Shown in pieces: positions 7,239 to 15,371 of a stretch of DNA of 64,000 nucleotides. Origin of the DNA: Betaproteobacteria bacterium (GTDB taxonomy: Bacteria; Pseudomonadota; Gammaproteobacteria; Burkholderiales; SG8-39); the NCBI GenBank assembly GCA_004297625.1, contig SCTY01000034.1, forward strand, positions 1 through 64,000. Reading direction: 5' to 3'. The notes beneath the pieces are model-generated. The model had not been told where the DNA came from. It worked only from the letters and a program-made list of their open reading frames with translations, and searched no databases. A program made the translations under genes and the position numbers. Each line of letters begins with the position of its first letter. Positions within the stretch are counted from its first letter, which is position 1.

Positions 7239-8904
7239 GACGATCCCGATCCTGCCTTCCCGCATCACGGTGGAAGGAATCGACCGCGCGCCGCATCGAG
7301 CCTTCCTGCGCAGCCTCGGGCTCACGGAGGAGGATCTGCATAAGCCTTTCGTCGGCGTGGCGTCCACCGACGGGCGTGTCACGCCGTGCAACGCGCTGCT
7401 CGGCCAGTTCGCGCGCGAGGCGTGCGCGGGGGTGCGCGACGCGGGCGGCGTGCCGTTCGACTTCACATCGATCTCGGTCGCGGATTCGATCTCCATGAAC
7501 CACGGCGGAATGCGCTACTCGCTCGTCTCGCGCGAGCTCATCGCCGACGGCGTCGAGGCGGTCGCGCGCGGCCACGCCTACGATGCGCTCATCGGCTTCG
7601 CCGGCTGCGACAAGACGCTTCCCGGGATGATGATGGCGATGGTGCGGCTGAACCTGCCGTCGGTGTTCGTCTACGGCGGCGCCGCGCTTCCGGGCCGCTG
7701 GCATGGGCGCGATGTGACGGTGCTCGATACCTATGAGGCGGTGGGCGCGGTGCTTGCCGGCGAAATGACGCCGGAAGAGCTGCGCGAGCTGGAGCACGTG
7801 TGCCTTCCCACGCTCGGCTCCTGTCCGGGGCAGTTCACCGCCAACACCATGGCGATGGTTTCCGAGACCCTCGGCCTCGCGCCTCCCGGGTCCGCCACGT
7901 TGCCTGCCGTTTCACCGGAAAGAGCCCAGTTGAGCAGCAATGCGGGCGCGACAGTCATGCGGCTCTTGAAAAACGGCGGCCCGCTACCGCGCGATCTCGT
8001 GACGAAGAAGAGCCTGGAGAACGCCTGCGCCGCGGTGGCGGCGACGGGTGGCTCGACCAATGCGGCGCTGCATATCCCGGCGATCGCGCACGAGGCAGGC
8101 ATCCGCTTTACGCTGGATGATTTCGCGCGCATCGCGAAGCGCACGCCGCTCATCGCCGACATGAAGCCCGGCGGGCGGTTTTTGGCCAAGGATCTGCACG
8201 CCGTGGGCGGCGTGTATACCGTGCTCAAGGCGTTGCTGACGCACGGTGCCCTCCATGGCGAGTGCCTCACTCTATCCGGAAATACGTTGGAGGAAACCCT
8301 GAAGCAGACATCCGCTCCGGATGGCGAGGTAGTAAGACGCGAGCCGATCCTGGCGAGCGGCGGCATCGTGGTGCTGAGGGGCAATCTCGCGCCGCAGGGC
8401 GCGCTCATCAAGGTCGCCGGGCTGAAGTCGCTTGCGTTCGAGGGCCGGGCGCGCGTCTTCGACTCCGAGGAAGCCTGCATGGAAGTCGTGAAGAAGCGCG
8501 CGTACAAGGCAGGCGAAGTGCTGGTGATCCGCTACGAAGGCCCGCGCGGCGGGCCGGGAATGCGCGAGATGCTCGGCGTCACGGCGCTCATCTACGGCCA
8601 GGGCATGGGCGAGAAGGTGGCGCTGCTCACCGACGGGCGCTTCTCGGGCGCGACGCGCGGCATGATGATCGGCTATGTCTCGCCGGAGGCGGCGGCCGGC
8701 GGTCCGCTCGCGCGGGTGAAGACGGGCGATCGCATACGCATCGACGCCTCGCGCGGGACGTTGACGCTTCTCGTTCCCGCAAACGAATTAAGAAAACGAA
8801 AGCCGAAGGTGCCGAAGCGCGCGCCGGTTTCCGGCGTTCTCGAAAAATACGCCGCGCTCGTCGGCTCGGCGCACGAGGGCGCGGTTACGCGCGTGCGGCG
8901 CTGA
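7228..8904 (+). CDS. IlvD/Edd family dehydratase (dihydroxy-acid or sugar-acid dehydratase)
   Basis: 558 residues, the length of short IlvD-type dehydratases. Iron-sulfur cysteines sit in VTPCN, GFAGCDKTLPGMMMAM and LPTLGSCPGQFTANTMA. The C-terminal domain contains GPRGGPGMREMLGVTALIYGQGMG and DGRFSGATRGMMIGYVSPEAA. The family dehydrates a 2,3-dihydroxy acid to a 2-oxo acid. IlvD does this in valine and isoleucine synthesis, while relatives act on sugar acids. ATG 7228 lies inside the end of the DenD-like gene and gives MPRKTIPILPSRITVEG, the normal family start. The catabolic neighbours make a sugar-acid substrate as likely as dihydroxyisovalerate. Its 3' end overlaps the convergent dehydrogenase gene by 20 nt. 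Confidence 0.85.
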   Translation: MPRKTIPILPSRITVEGIDRAPHRAFLRSLGLTEEDLHKPFVGVASTDGRVTPCNALLGQFAREACAGVRDAGGVPFDFTSISVADSISMNHGGMRYSLVSRELIADGVEAVARGHAYDALIGFAGCDKTLPGMMMAMVRLNLPSVFVYGGAALPGRWHGRDVTVLDTYEAVGAVLAGEMTPEELRELEHVCLPTLGSCPGQFTANTMAMVSETLGLAPPGSATLPAVSPERAQLSSNAGATVMRLLKNGGPLPRDLVTKKSLENACAAVAATGGSTNAALHIPAIAHEAGIRFTLDDFARIAKRTPLIADMKPGGRFLAKDLHAVGGVYTVLKALLTHGALHGECLTLSGNTLEETLKQTSAPDGEVVRREPILASGGIVVLRGNLAPQGALIKVAGLKSLAFEGRARVFDSEEACMEVVKKRAYKAGEVLVIRYEGPRGGPGMREMLGVTALIYGQGMGEKVALLTDGRFSGATRGMMIGYVSPEAAAGGPLARVKTGDRIRIDASRGTLTLLVPANELRKRKPKVPKRAPVSGVLEKYAALVGSAHEGAVTRVRR

Positions 8905-9805
8905 ACCGCGGGACCGGCGTGCCCTCGAGATAGGCGAGCAGCACGTCGGCGGCGGCGTCGGCGAACCCGGCGTAAGCCTCGTCGGTCGGCCAGCCCAGAT
9001 GCGGGGTGAGCACGACGTTGTCGAGCCGGGTGAGCGGGTGGCCCGCGGGCAGCGGTTCCTGCTCGAAAACGTCGAGCCCCGCTCCGGCGATCCTGCGCTG
9101 CTCGAGCGCCTCGACGAGCGCCTCTTCATCGACGATCGCGCCGCGCGCGGTGTTGATGAGATACGCCGTCGGCTTCATGAGCGCGATGCGGCGCGCGTCG
9201 ATGAGGCCGCGCGTTTGCGGCGACAGCGTCGCATGGATGGACACGATGTCGGAGGCGCGCAGCAGCGCGTCGAGCGCTCCCGGCTCGCCGCCGCGGCTCC
9301 AGCTCTCCACTTTCATGCCGAAAGCGGCCGCGAGCGTCGCGACGTGGCGCCCGACATGCCCGAGGCCGACGATGCCGAGCGTCTTGTGGTGCAGCACGCG
9401 CGTCTTGGGCGTGCGCCATTCGCCGCGCTTCATCTGCGCGTCGGCCGCCGGGATGCCGCGCATCAGCGCCATTGCCAGCCCGATCGCGAGCTCGGCCGCG
9501 CCGTACGAGAAGCCGCCGGTGGCGCGCGCGACGATCACGCCGCGCGCCTCGGCCGCCTCGAGATCGATGTGATAGGCGTGGTTGCCGGTCTGCGCGATGA
9601 TGCGCAGATCGGGCAGCTGCTCGAGGAGCGCGCGCGTGAAGCGCGTGCGCTCGCGGTTCGCTACCAGCGCGTCGAAGCCGGCGAGCGCGACCGGCGCGCC
9701 GAACGGCCCCGTGAAGATCTTCACTTGCGCGCGGCTGCGCAGCCGCTCGACGCCCGCCGTGCCTTCGTACGCATGATGGATGTCGTCGAGGATCGCGACC
9801 CGCAT
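8885..9805 (-). CDS. D-2-hydroxyacid dehydrogenase (NAD-dependent)
   Basis: 306 residues of the D-isomer-specific 2-hydroxyacid dehydrogenase family. The nucleotide-binding loop is TLGIVGLGHVGRHVA near residue 145. The catalytic region contains INTARGAIVDEEALVEAL (Arg), AGAGLDVFEQEPLP (Glu) and VVLTPHLGW (His). It interconverts a 2-oxo acid and a D-2-hydroxy acid. ATG 9805 is the right start; frames reading further upstream run into the TRAP permease gene. It begins 5 bp after the DctM stop, so it is the last gene of the TRAP operon and probably acts on the imported substrate or its product. Confidence 0.87.
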   Translation of the reverse strand: MRVAILDDIHHAYEGTAGVERLRSRAQVKIFTGPFGAPVALAGFDALVANRERTRFTRALLEQLPDLRIIAQTGNHAYHIDLEAAEARGVIVARATGGFSYGAAELAIGLAMALMRGIPAADAQMKRGEWRTPKTRVLHHKTLGIVGLGHVGRHVATLAAAFGMKVESWSRGGEPGALDALLRASDIVSIHATLSPQTRGLIDARRIALMKPTAYLINTARGAIVDEEALVEALEQRRIAGAGLDVFEQEPLPAGHPLTRLDNVVLTPHLGWPTDEAYAGFADAAADVLLAYLEGTPVPRFSAARA

Positions 9806-9810
9806 GCCGC

Positions 9811-11109
9811 CTATTTCATCAGACCCGGCAGATAAAGCGAGATGGCCGGGAAGGCGATAAGCAGCGTCATGCGCACGCAGTCGGCCACCATGAAAGGCAG
9901 CACGCCGCGGAACACGGTGTTCTGGTGGACCTCGGGGATCAGCGTCTTCAGCACAAAGAGATTCATGCCGACCGGAGGGCTGATGAGCCCGATCTCCACG
10001 ACCACGACGATCAGGATGCCGAACCAGATCGGATCGAAGCCGAGCTGCAGGATCACCGGCAGAAACACCGGAATGGTGAGCAGCACCATGGAGAGCTCCT
10101 CCATGGCGGTGCCGAGCAGCACATAGATGATGCAGATCGCGGCCACGACGGCGTACGGATGGATGGCAAAGCGCTTTACGAACGACACCAGGTCGCTCGG
10201 CATGGTGGTGATATTGATGAACTCGCCGAACATCAGCGCGCCGATGAGGATCGTGAACAGCATCGAGGTCGTGCGCGCGCTTTCGAGGAGCGCCTGGTAG
10301 AGCGACCTCCAGGTGAGCGCGCGCCGCCAGAGCGCGAACACCATTGCACCGAACGCGCCCATGCCGGCGCCCTCGGTCGCCGTGAACATGCCGCCGTAGA
10401 TACCGCCCATGACGAAGACGAACAGGGCAGCGACCGCCCAGACGTCCTTCGTCGCCAGCCAGCGTTCCTTCCAGTCGGAGCGCTCGCCGCGCGGCCCGGC
10501 CTTTGGATCGCGCCAGGTGACGTATTGCACGGCTATGCACAGCAGGAACGCGCCCAGCGTACCGGGCAGGATGCCGGCGGCGAACAGCTTGCCGATGTTC
10601 GTTTCGGTGAATATGCCGTAGAGGACCAGGATGGTGGAGGGCGGAATCATGATGCCCAGCGTTCCGCCCGAGGCGATGGCGCCGGTGGAGAGCGTGTCGG
10701 CGTAGCCGTAGCGCTTCATCGACGGGTAGGCCACCTTCGCCATGGTGGCGGCGGTGGCGATCGACGAGCCGCAGATCGCGCCGAACCCGGCGCAGGCGAG
10801 GATCGTCGCCATGGCAAGTCCGCCGCGCAGGTGGCCGACGAAGGCGTTCGCCGCGCGGAAGAGCTGCTGCGACATGCCGGCGCGCGTGACGAAGTTGCCC
10901 ATCAGGATGAACAGCGGCACCACCGACAGCGTGTAGTTGCGCCCCGTCTCGTACAGCCGCGTCTGCAGGCTCGCGAAGGCGGGCGCCCAGTTCCAGTCGC
11001 GCATGTAGGCGTAACCCACCACGCCGACCAGGGCCATCGAAAGCGCGATCGGGATGCGGATGAGCGACAGCAGCAGCATCGCCAGCAGGCCGACGAGCGC
11101 TTCGGTCAT
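9811..11109 (-). CDS. dctM: TRAP transporter large permease, DctM subunit
   Basis: 432 residues, almost entirely hydrophobic, with the DctM signatures SVVPLFILMGNFVTRAG, FGAICGSSIATAATMAKVAYPSM, and TLGIMIPPSTILVLYGIFTETNIGKLFAAGILPG. DctM is the Na+-coupled membrane channel of the TRAP carrier. The ATG at 11109 overlaps the DctQ stop in an ATGA arrangement, indicating coupled translation. The gene order DctP-DctQ-DctM is complete here. Substrates are usually carboxylates; the attached hydroxyacid dehydrogenase suggests a hydroxy or sugar acid. Confidence 0.93.
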   Translation of the reverse strand: MTEALVGLLAMLLLSLIRIPIALSMALVGVVGYAYMRDWNWAPAFASLQTRLYETGRNYTLSVVPLFILMGNFVTRAGMSQQLFRAANAFVGHLRGGLAMATILACAGFGAICGSSIATAATMAKVAYPSMKRYGYADTLSTGAIASGGTLGIMIPPSTILVLYGIFTETNIGKLFAAGILPGTLGAFLLCIAVQYVTWRDPKAGPRGERSDWKERWLATKDVWAVAALFVFVMGGIYGGMFTATEGAGMGAFGAMVFALWRRALTWRSLYQALLESARTTSMLFTILIGALMFGEFINITTMPSDLVSFVKRFAIHPYAVVAAICIIYVLLGTAMEELSMVLLTIPVFLPVILQLGFDPIWFGILIVVVVEIGLISPPVGMNLFVLKTLIPEVHQNTVFRGVLPFMVADCVRMTLLIAFPAISLYLPGLMK

Positions 11110-11579
11110 TTCCGCGCGAACGCCTTGTAGACGTGGATCAGCCCGCTCAGCGCCACCATCGCGGCCGAGAAGTACACGAACGGCGCATAGGTGACGCGCA
11201 ACACGTCGGTGGTATCGCCGTACGACGATATGCGCGCGGCCTTGATCCAAAGCTGCCAGGCCATGAAGAACATGAGCGCCGCGACGCACGCGTGCACTGC
11301 GCGATCGAGCCCCAACCGCGTGCGCGGGTCGAGGAAACGATCGATGAAGTCCATGGTGATGTGCTCGTCGGCGTGCGAGACGAGCGGCAGCCCGGCGAAG
11401 ATCAGCACCAGCAGCAGGAGCTCGGTGAGCTCGAAGCCGCCGTGAATCGGCCGGTTGAAGAGGTAGCGGCCCACCACGTCGACGAACGTGAGCAGCATCA
11501 TCACCATGAGGAGCGAAGAGGCGGCGATGCCCAGCAAGGCATCGATGCGCCTCTCCCAGCGCTGTTCGGGCGCCTCCAA
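11106..11579 (-). CDS. dctQ: TRAP transporter small permease, DctQ subunit
   Basis: 157 residues with four predicted membrane helices, the standard DctQ topology: about 17-37, 48-70, 88-108 and 128-150. The family block VDVVGRYLFNRPIHGGFELTELLLLVLIFAGLPLVSH is clear. DctQ assists the large permease in coupling to the periplasmic receptor. It begins 16 bp after the DctP stop and ends in a 4-nt overlap with DctM, so all three are one transcription unit. Confidence 0.9.
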   Translation of the reverse strand: MEAPEQRWERRIDALLGIAASSLLMVMMLLTFVDVVGRYLFNRPIHGGFELTELLLLVLIFAGLPLVSHADEHITMDFIDRFLDPRTRLGLDRAVHACVAALMFFMAWQLWIKAARISSYGDTTDVLRVTYAPFVYFSAAMVALSGLIHVYKAFARK

Positions 11580-11595
11580 GGAACGCCGGGCCCGG

Positions 11596-12618
11596 CTACT
11601 TCTTCAGTTCCGCCGCCACCTTCTTCAGCTCGGCGTGGAACTCATCCAGCGCCTGCTTGGCGTTCGGCAGCTTCGCGCTCGCCTTCTTCACCCAGTCGTC
11701 GATGATCGGCGCCGAGCGCTTGCGTACTTCGGCCTGCAGCGCCGGGCTCGCGGTGACGATCTTGACATTCACTTTCTTCAGCGCGTTGATCCCCACGACG
11801 TCTGCGCGGTCCCACGACTGCCCGGCGGAGCGCGCCACGTATTCGCCGGAGAGCTTCTCGATCGCGGCCTGGTCGCGCTTGGGCAGCTTGTTCCACTTGT
11901 CCTGGTTCATGAAGAAGCCGAACGAGGAGCTGTACATGCCGCCGGGGAAGACGGTCGCCTGCGTGAGCACCGACTCGAGCTTGAACGACACGACCGACTC
12001 GAACGGGAAGAACACGCCGTCGGCGATGCCGGAGTTGAGAAGCTCGTACGACTCCGGCGCAGGCTTCACGAAGGCCGAGGCGCCGAGCGCGTTCGCGACC
12101 GCTTCGGCCACGCCGCCGCCGGTGCGGATCTTGAGCCCCTGGATGTCGGCGATGCCGCTGATTGGCTTCTTAGTGAACATCTGCCCGGGCCCGTGCGTCC
12201 ACACGCCGAGCAGTTTCACGCCCTTGTACTCGCCTACCTTCTGGAAATACTTCCAGTGAATGCGGGAATAGGCCACGGAATTGATCTCCGCCGTCTCGCC
12301 GGCGCCGGGCAGCTCCGCCATGAGCGGCAGGATGTGGCGCGCGGGCGTGTAGCTCGCGGTCACGAACGAAAGATCGACCAGGCCGTCGCGCACCGCGTCG
12401 AACGTGCCCGGCGCCGCCGCGGGGGCTTTCGGCAGCGAGGTAAACTTCACGCGGCCGTTGGTTGCTTTCTCCACTTCCTTCGTCCAGTTGGCTTGCCAAA
12501 TGGTGATGTGGTGGGTCGGCGGCACCCAGGACGAGTACGTGAGCGTGGTTTGCGCGTACGCAGGCGTGGCGAACGCGCCGGCCGCAAGGCCGCACAACGC
12601 GAGTGATCGCATTTTCAT
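11596..12618 (-). CDS. dctP: TRAP transporter substrate-binding protein, DctP family
   Basis: 340 residues with a signal peptide (MKMRSLALCGLAAGAFATPAYA, cleaved before QTTLTYSSW). DctP landmarks are FTSLPKAPAAAPGTFDAVRDGLVDLSFV, IQGLKIRTGGGVAEAV with the carboxylate-binding Arg in the LKIRTGG block, and GFFMNQDKWNKLP. It is the periplasmic receptor that sets the specificity of the adjacent permeases. AAGGAGGGGA lies just upstream of the ATG. It is transcribed divergently from the HU gene across a 144-bp intergenic space. Confidence 0.92.
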   Translation of the reverse strand: MKMRSLALCGLAAGAFATPAYAQTTLTYSSWVPPTHHITIWQANWTKEVEKATNGRVKFTSLPKAPAAAPGTFDAVRDGLVDLSFVTASYTPARHILPLMAELPGAGETAEINSVAYSRIHWKYFQKVGEYKGVKLLGVWTHGPGQMFTKKPISGIADIQGLKIRTGGGVAEAVANALGASAFVKPAPESYELLNSGIADGVFFPFESVVSFKLESVLTQATVFPGGMYSSSFGFFMNQDKWNKLPKRDQAAIEKLSGEYVARSAGQSWDRADVVGINALKKVNVKIVTASPALQAEVRKRSAPIIDDWVKKASAKLPNAKQALDEFHAELKKVAAELKK

Positions 12619-12686
12619 GATTCCCCTCCTTTGAGGCCATAATCATAATTGTTTGCAACCGGCCGTGTGCGAAGTCACGCGGCGCG

Positions 12687-12715
12687 TTGTCAATCGAATT
12701 GCGTTTGGTTACGAT
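12687..12715 (+). promoter_or_regulatory. Sigma70-type promoter for the HU gene
   Basis: TTGTCA at 12687-12692 and TACGAT at 12710-12715 are separated by exactly 17 bp, each matching five of six consensus positions. Transcription would start near 12722, giving a leader of about 40 nt with an AGGGAGAG Shine-Dalgarno sequence before the ATG at 12763. Confidence 0.6.
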
Positions 12716-12762
12716 GCTCGCTCGCTCGCTTGCCGCAAAGCGGGCGGTAACAGGGAGAGCGC

Positions 12763-13050
12763 ATGCCACACGTTGTCACCAAATCAGACCTGGTCCAGGT
12801 TGCGGCGAAGGCCAGCAATCTCAGCAAGGCGGCGGCGGGAGAGGCGGTGAATGCGGTGTTCGACGCGATCGTTGCCAACGTCGCGAAGGGCAAGCGCGTC
12901 ACCGTGGTGGGCTTCGGAACGTTCCTGCCGCGCAAGCGCAAGGCGAGGGCGGGACGCAGCCCCGCGAACGGCAAGGAGATCCGGATTTCAGCGAAGACCG
13001 TTCCCGCGTTCGCTGCCGGCCAGGGCTTCAAGGAGGCGGTCAACAAATAG
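12763..13050 (+). CDS. HU family DNA-binding protein
   Basis: 95 residues. TKSDLVQVAAKASNLSKAAAGEAVNAVFDAIV is the dimerising helical part. The DNA-binding arm reads RVTVVGFGTFLPRKRKARAGRSPANGKEI, ending in the prokaryotic bacterial histone-like signature, and ISAKTVPAFAAGQGFKEAVN closes the fold. HU compacts and bends DNA without sequence preference; IHF is less likely because the neighbouring pheT or rpsA context is missing. It is monocistronic, with its own promoter and a strong terminator. Confidence 0.93.
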   Translation: MPHVVTKSDLVQVAAKASNLSKAAAGEAVNAVFDAIVANVAKGKRVTVVGFGTFLPRKRKARAGRSPANGKEIRISAKTVPAFAAGQGFKEAVNK

Positions 13051-13074
13051 CAGCAAGAGATTTCACCTCTGGAA

Positions 13075-13109
13075 GGGCTGCGCGGTTCGCCGCGCAGCCC
13101 TTTGTTTTT
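13075..13109 (+). terminator. Intrinsic terminator of the HU gene
   Basis: A perfect 11-bp stem (13075-13085 with 13090-13100) closed by a stable TTCG tetraloop and followed by TTTGTTTTT. It begins 24 nt after the HU stop codon. Confidence 0.93.
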
Positions 13110-13116
13110 CTGAGCG

Positions 13117-13145
13117 TTGCAAAGCACAAAAAGCCTTGGCAGAAT
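13117..13145 (+). promoter_or_regulatory. Probable promoter of the HNH gene
   Basis: TTGCAA (13117-13122), a 17-bp spacer, and CAGAAT (13140-13145), each matching four of six consensus positions. It lies directly behind the HU terminator. The predicted start near 13152 falls before the ATG at 13168 but after the ATG at 13144, which favours the later start codon. Confidence 0.45.
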
Positions 13146-13167
13146 GCCTGAAGCACGATTCCTGCCA

Positions 13168-13746
13168 ATGGACAAGCCGCTCATCCTTTCGCTCGACAGC
13201 CACGGTGTGCCGCACCGCTGGATCAGCTGGCAGCAGGCTTGCTTCTATTACGCGAAGAACCTGGTCGCCTGGACGCTGGGCGACGAGACCTTCACCTATT
13301 ACGGCGGGATCTCGCGCATCACCGGCGAGCGCTCCAGCATCACGGCGCACTCGATCGTCGCGATCAAGGGCAAGGCGCTGGCGGCCAAGGGCTTCCACCA
13401 GGTGCCGCCGCTCAACAATCGGGAGCTTTTCCGCCGCGACCGCCATACCTGCGGCTATTGCGGCGGCGAATTCAGCTATTTCCGCCTGACCCGCGATCAC
13501 ATCACGCCGCTTTCGCGCGGCGGACGCGATTCCTGGATGAACGTGGTGACCGCGTGCAGGCAATGCAACGGCCACAAGCGCAACCGCCTTCCGCAGGAAT
13601 GCGGTCTCGAGCTCCTGTACACGCCTTATGTGCCGAACAAGGCGGAGTACCTGATCCTCACCAACCGGCGCATCCTCGCCGACCAGATGGAGTTCCTGAA
13701 GCAGCACGTCGCGAGCCACTCGCGCTTGGTTCTCCGCCCTGCCTGA
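13168..13746 (+). CDS. HNH endonuclease family protein
   Basis: 192 residues from ATG 13168, or 200 from ATG 13144. The C-terminal half is an HNH nuclease with zinc cysteines: RRDRHTCGYCGGEF, then TRDHITPLSRGGRDSWMNVVTACRQCNGHKRNR (DH catalytic pair, two CxxC knuckles, closing N/H residues). The N-terminal half (SLDSHGVPHRWISWQQACFYYAKNLVAW) is shared by a widespread stand-alone group whose role is not established. No phage or restriction genes are nearby. The end overlaps the next gene's inferred CTG start by 8 nt, suggesting coupling with DUF6352 and the glycosylase. Confidence 0.82.
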   Translation: MDKPLILSLDSHGVPHRWISWQQACFYYAKNLVAWTLGDETFTYYGGISRITGERSSITAHSIVAIKGKALAAKGFHQVPPLNNRELFRRDRHTCGYCGGEFSYFRLTRDHITPLSRGGRDSWMNVVTACRQCNGHKRNRLPQECGLELLYTPYVPNKAEYLILTNRRILADQMEFLKQHVASHSRLVLRPA

Positions 13747-14743
13747 TTTCTGGCGCCACAGCGGCTTTCATCTTCTAGAGCGTGATCCGGCCGGGCGGCT
13801 GCGGGTCACCGACGACTTCCTGCGCGCTTACTACCTGCGCCCGGAAGTTCGCCCGGTCGAGGAGTCGAGCGAGCAGGAACGCGCGCTGCACGCCGCCCTG
13901 ATGGCACGGCCCGCGCGCGCTGTCAGCGAGGAAGAGCTTCAGAAAATCGAAGATGCGGACGCGCGCGACAACTACCGGGTCCTGCTCAAATTCCGCGAAC
14001 GCCTGCTCAAGGCCGGCACCCTCGAAGGCTGCTACATGAGCCTTTTCCGCGGCACGGTCGACGTGCCGCCGATGTTCATCGACCAGCTCGCGCACGTCGC
14101 TCTCAGAAACGTGCTCGGCGACTCGGCCGATGCGCTCGAGGCGCGCGCGGGCGAAGTGTTCTTCCGCGAGCAGAAGGCGACGATCAGGGACGGACACGTG
14201 CTGCTCGCCGACCTCGAGACGGTGGAGATGCATGCTGCCGGCAGCCGCTACGGCAGCATCGGACGCCTCATCGTCGAGGCGCAGGGCGAGCTCGCGAGCG
14301 CCGAGCTCGAGGTCCTCGATCGCGCCAACGCGGAGCGCTATTGGTCGCGCGAATCGAAGCACGACACGGCGGTGAGCTTCACCTGCGGCCGGCCCGCGCT
14401 CGACGCTTTCGCCCGCGTGATCGAGAAATGGGTGGCGCACTTTCTCGATGTGAAGGTCAGGGTGCGGCCGATCCGCGCGATCGAGGAGCCGCGCTGGGCA
14501 TGGCACGTCGGCCTCGACGCCGAGTCGACCGACATCCTGAACGAGCTTTGGTCCGGCAGCCAGGTCGACCCGGGCCGCATGCGCAATATCCTTGCGCTCT
14601 TTTCGCTGACGTTCGACGACCCGGCAGCGATGCGACGCGAGATCGCCGGGCGCGCGGTATATCTTGCCCTGTCCGCCCGCGAGGGCGTGGTGCGCATGAA
14701 GCCGCAGAACCTGCTCACCAACCTGCCGCTCAATGAAGCCTGA
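13739..14743 (+). CDS. DUF6352 family protein with an apparent CTG start
   Basis: About 334 residues, recognised from memory as the betaproteobacterial DUF6352 family; function unknown. The conserved N-terminus xPDFWRHSGFHLLERDPAG is encoded from 13742. The codon before it is CTG, and an in-frame TGA lies at 13697-13699 with no ATG, GTG or TTG between. The first ATG (13901) would remove 54 residues, including this conserved part. No Shine-Dalgarno sequence is visible, but the CTG lies 8 nt inside the end of the HNH gene, so coupled re-initiation is plausible. The protein is soluble with no recognisable catalytic motif. It overlaps the glycosylase gene by 11 nt. A sequencing error at the start codon is the main alternative. 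Confidence 0.75.
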   Translation: MPDFWRHSGFHLLERDPAGRLRVTDDFLRAYYLRPEVRPVEESSEQERALHAALMARPARAVSEEELQKIEDADARDNYRVLLKFRERLLKAGTLEGCYMSLFRGTVDVPPMFIDQLAHVALRNVLGDSADALEARAGEVFFREQKATIRDGHVLLADLETVEMHAAGSRYGSIGRLIVEAQGELASAELEVLDRANAERYWSRESKHDTAVSFTCGRPALDAFARVIEKWVAHFLDVKVRVRPIRAIEEPRWAWHVGLDAESTDILNELWSGSQVDPGRMRNILALFSLTFDDPAAMRREIAGRAVYLALSAREGVVRMKPQNLLTNLPLNEA

Positions 14744-15350
14744 GTACTGGGAGCGCGCCAAGCGCGCGCTCGCGCGCCGCGACCCCGTGATGGCCGGCAT
14801 CATGCGGACGCATCCGAAAGTCTTTCTGGCGCGGCGCGGGGAAGCGTTCATGACGCTCGCGCGCGCCATCGTCGGCCAGCAGATCTCCGTCAAGGCGGCG
14901 CAAAGCGTCTGGGATCGCTTCGCCGCTTGCGTCGGCGAGGTCACGCCGCAGAACGTGCTCTCCAAACAGAGGCCGCTGTTGCGCGCCTGCGGACTTTCGG
15001 ACCGCAAGACCGAGTACATCGCCGATCTCGCGCAGCACTTCGCCGACGGCGCGATTCACGTGCACCGCTGGCCGCAGATGAGCGACGAAGAGATCGTCGC
15101 GGAGCTGGTCGAGGTGCGCGGCATCGGGCGCTGGACCGCGGAGATGTTCCTCATCTTCAACCTGCTGCGCCCGGACGTGTTCCCGCTCGACGATCTCGGC
15201 CTGCAGAAGGCGATCCGGATCTCCTATTGCAAAAGGAGAAAAGTGTCGGTCGACGCCATGCGCAAGCTCGGCGAGAACTGGCGGCCGTGGCGCTCGGTCG
15301 CCACCTGGTACCTCTGGCGCTCGCTCGATCCGTTGCCGGTAGAATACTGA
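14733..15350 (+). CDS. DNA-3-methyladenine glycosylase II (AlkA-like, HhH-GPD)
   Basis: 205 residues of the helix-hairpin-helix GPD superfamily. The N-terminal block LARAIVGQQISVKAAQSVWDRF is followed by the hairpin LVEVRGIGRWTAEMFLIFNLLRPDVFPLDDLGLQKAI, which contains the catalytic Asp. The enzyme removes alkylated purines to start base-excision repair. It lacks the N-terminal TBP-like domain of E. coli AlkA, as short bacterial versions do. ATG 14733 overlaps the DUF6352 stop, so it is the third gene of an HNH-DUF6352-glycosylase unit. Confidence 0.88.
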   Translation: MKPEYWERAKRALARRDPVMAGIMRTHPKVFLARRGEAFMTLARAIVGQQISVKAAQSVWDRFAACVGEVTPQNVLSKQRPLLRACGLSDRKTEYIADLAQHFADGAIHVHRWPQMSDEEIVAELVEVRGIGRWTAEMFLIFNLLRPDVFPLDDLGLQKAIRISYCKRRKVSVDAMRKLGENWRPWRSVATWYLWRSLDPLPVEY

Positions 15351-15371
15351 GCAAACAAAGGAGGCGGCGCG

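Noticed and set aside
13144..13746. The HNH gene, with the GIY-YIG gene at 120, as homing or restriction enzymes.
   Set aside because: The HNH gene is not in an intron or intein, and no methyltransferase or specificity gene is near either. The GIY-YIG gene is outside the intron and on the other strand.
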